This document shows positions 62,849 through 64,000 of a DNA stretch of 64,000 nt, in pieces. The DNA is taken from assembly GCA_000507305.1 (NCBI GenBank), contig DF240102.1, forward strand, positions 124,001 to 188,000, read 5' to 3'. How positions within the stretch are numbered: position 1 is the first letter of the stretch; each line of letters begins with the position of its first letter. The translations under genes and the position numbers were made by a program. The notes beneath the pieces are model-generated. The model saw only the letters and a list, made by a program, of their open reading frames with translations, searched no databases and was not told the DNA's origin. The DNA is from Breviolum minutum Mf 1.05b.01 (taxonomy: Eukaryota; Sar; Dinophyceae; Suessiales; Symbiodiniaceae).

Positions 62849-63899
62849 CTATATTGTAGATACTATAAGATCCGTTTAGTCTACAGAATTGTTTTGTGTT
62901 TAAGTAAGTATGTTATATATTTTATGAGATTATATTTTGAATTCTATTGTATACATTTATTACGTAGATTTCTCATTGCAATTCTCAAAATATAGATGAT
63001 CCAAACGCATTTGTTTTTCAAATAGAACAAAAAACTGCCAGCCTTAGTCACCAATAATTGGTACTTGATGATCATCAGCGACCTTTATTCCAGGAAATCC
63101 AATTATCCTTACAAAACTCAACAGTGATTGCATGATCCATATTTCATCAAAAGAATCGACATGCATAGTGTTTTCGATTGACTTCCCCATTACTAGCGCG
63201 TGGTTCGGGTTGGCAATACATTACAGCCCTGCGCAATTGGGTAGCCAATTGACCATCAATTTTTCAACTTTAAGGATCACCTAAATTCATCTCCGGTCAA
63301 ACAAAGATTGCAACGACATATTTCCACTTGTCCTAGGGAATGCAGTATGCGAAAGAAAAAATCCCGGCGAACTATTTTTTTAGGTTTTTCAAACTTATCC
63401 CTGTTACAGACGTACTTCTTTCAGAAACTGTGTTGGGGATGATTTAAGCATTTATGAAGGCATTAGGCCTTAGTTCAATTTCGGTGCGTTGTTGGGACTT
63501 GGGGTGGGGAGGGTTTGCTTAGCTTGACCTGTTAACCGCCAGTCGTTCAGGGTTACGTTTGTCCCTATTGAATCGAACCATTACTTTTTGTTCGGATTTC
63601 GGTAGAAAAACATGTCCGCCAAGCTTACCTGTTTTTTTTTATGTTTATGTTATGTTGAGATTATTTGTTTGTCCCCGACAGATTTTGTATATGGATGGTG
63701 TCATGCTCCATTGTCAGGTCAGCTGGTGAAATTTCACCCCAATCCTTTTTGGTTTGTTTACTTCACCCGGATTTTTGGGTGAATTGCGGTGATTTTAATT
63801 TTGTGCCACGGGATTCATCGCCATTTTCAACCACCATTTGGGAGAATATGTGTGGGTCACTTTTTGTCAAGCATTTGAATCAAGTCCAATTTAATATGT

Positions 63900-63992
63900 C
63901 CAGATGCTCCATGCATAGAATATTTACCTACATGAACGGCTTAAATTTATGGCACCTGTAGGTAAATATACCATACATGGACCCTATGGGAT
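63900..63992. mobile_element. Foldback element, family A
   Basis: CAGATGCTCCATGCATAGAA at the left and ATATACCATACATGGACCCT at the right, close to the window end. Confidence 0.65.
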
Positions 63993-64000
63993 CTATGGCA

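Noticed and set aside
1-64000. tRNA, rRNA, CRISPR arrays and dinoflagellate spliced-leader relicts
   Set aside because: Looked for by eye and not found; hairpin elements have no spacer-repeat regularity.

Overview
The window looks like nuclear DNA of a dinoflagellate, most like the Suessiales/Symbiodiniaceae-Polarella type. The grounds are indirect. Coding signal comes as short islands (about 60-400 nt), nearly all best read on the + strand, separated by long non-coding stretches. Several island borders look like AG|G acceptors and GT (once possibly GA) donors. The introns are full of foldback elements, and a short TTTAGGG-type repeat is present. No spliced-leader relict, rRNA or tRNA was seen, so the assignment is an inference.

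Layout. (1) 1-9455: a gene-bearing stretch without dispersed hairpin elements. About sixteen exon-like islands on the + strand are spaced 300-900 nt apart, and none matches a protein family I recognise. (2) 9456-15756: a Penelope-like retroelement with permuted domains. It has an upstream ORF1, then ORF2 with an N-terminal GIY-YIG nuclease, a CxC linker motif and a C-terminal reverse transcriptase. It is bounded by about 0.53-kb repeats (pseudo-LTRs), each holding what I read as a hammerhead ribozyme with stem III as the open stem. ORF1 and ORF2 share a frame and are separated by one TGA. A single N at 15143 lies between two non-identical copies of the 3' repeat. (3) 15757-21400: more exon-like islands, several interrupted by in-frame stops, plus TTG/GTT microsatellites. 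(4) 21800-64000: a sea of short palindromic elements (at least a dozen families, some nested), in which small GC-richer exon islands are embedded. One island carries the actin-family signature SNIVLSGGST; another has a Walker A motif.

How the parts relate. Only the retroelement is a clear functional unit. Its ribozymes would cut a tandem transcript into a 5175-nt monomer holding both ORFs, and ORF2 would supply reverse transcription and nicking. The rest looks like host exons, intact or decayed, whose introns have been colonised by non-autonomous hairpin elements. The foldback landscape begins just after the N at 15143, so this may be a join of two unrelated contigs through copies of the same retroelement.

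Limits: exon borders were judged by eye from reading-frame quality, GC3 and splice-like dinucleotides. No alignment or gene model was run, and gene symbols are left blank throughout.
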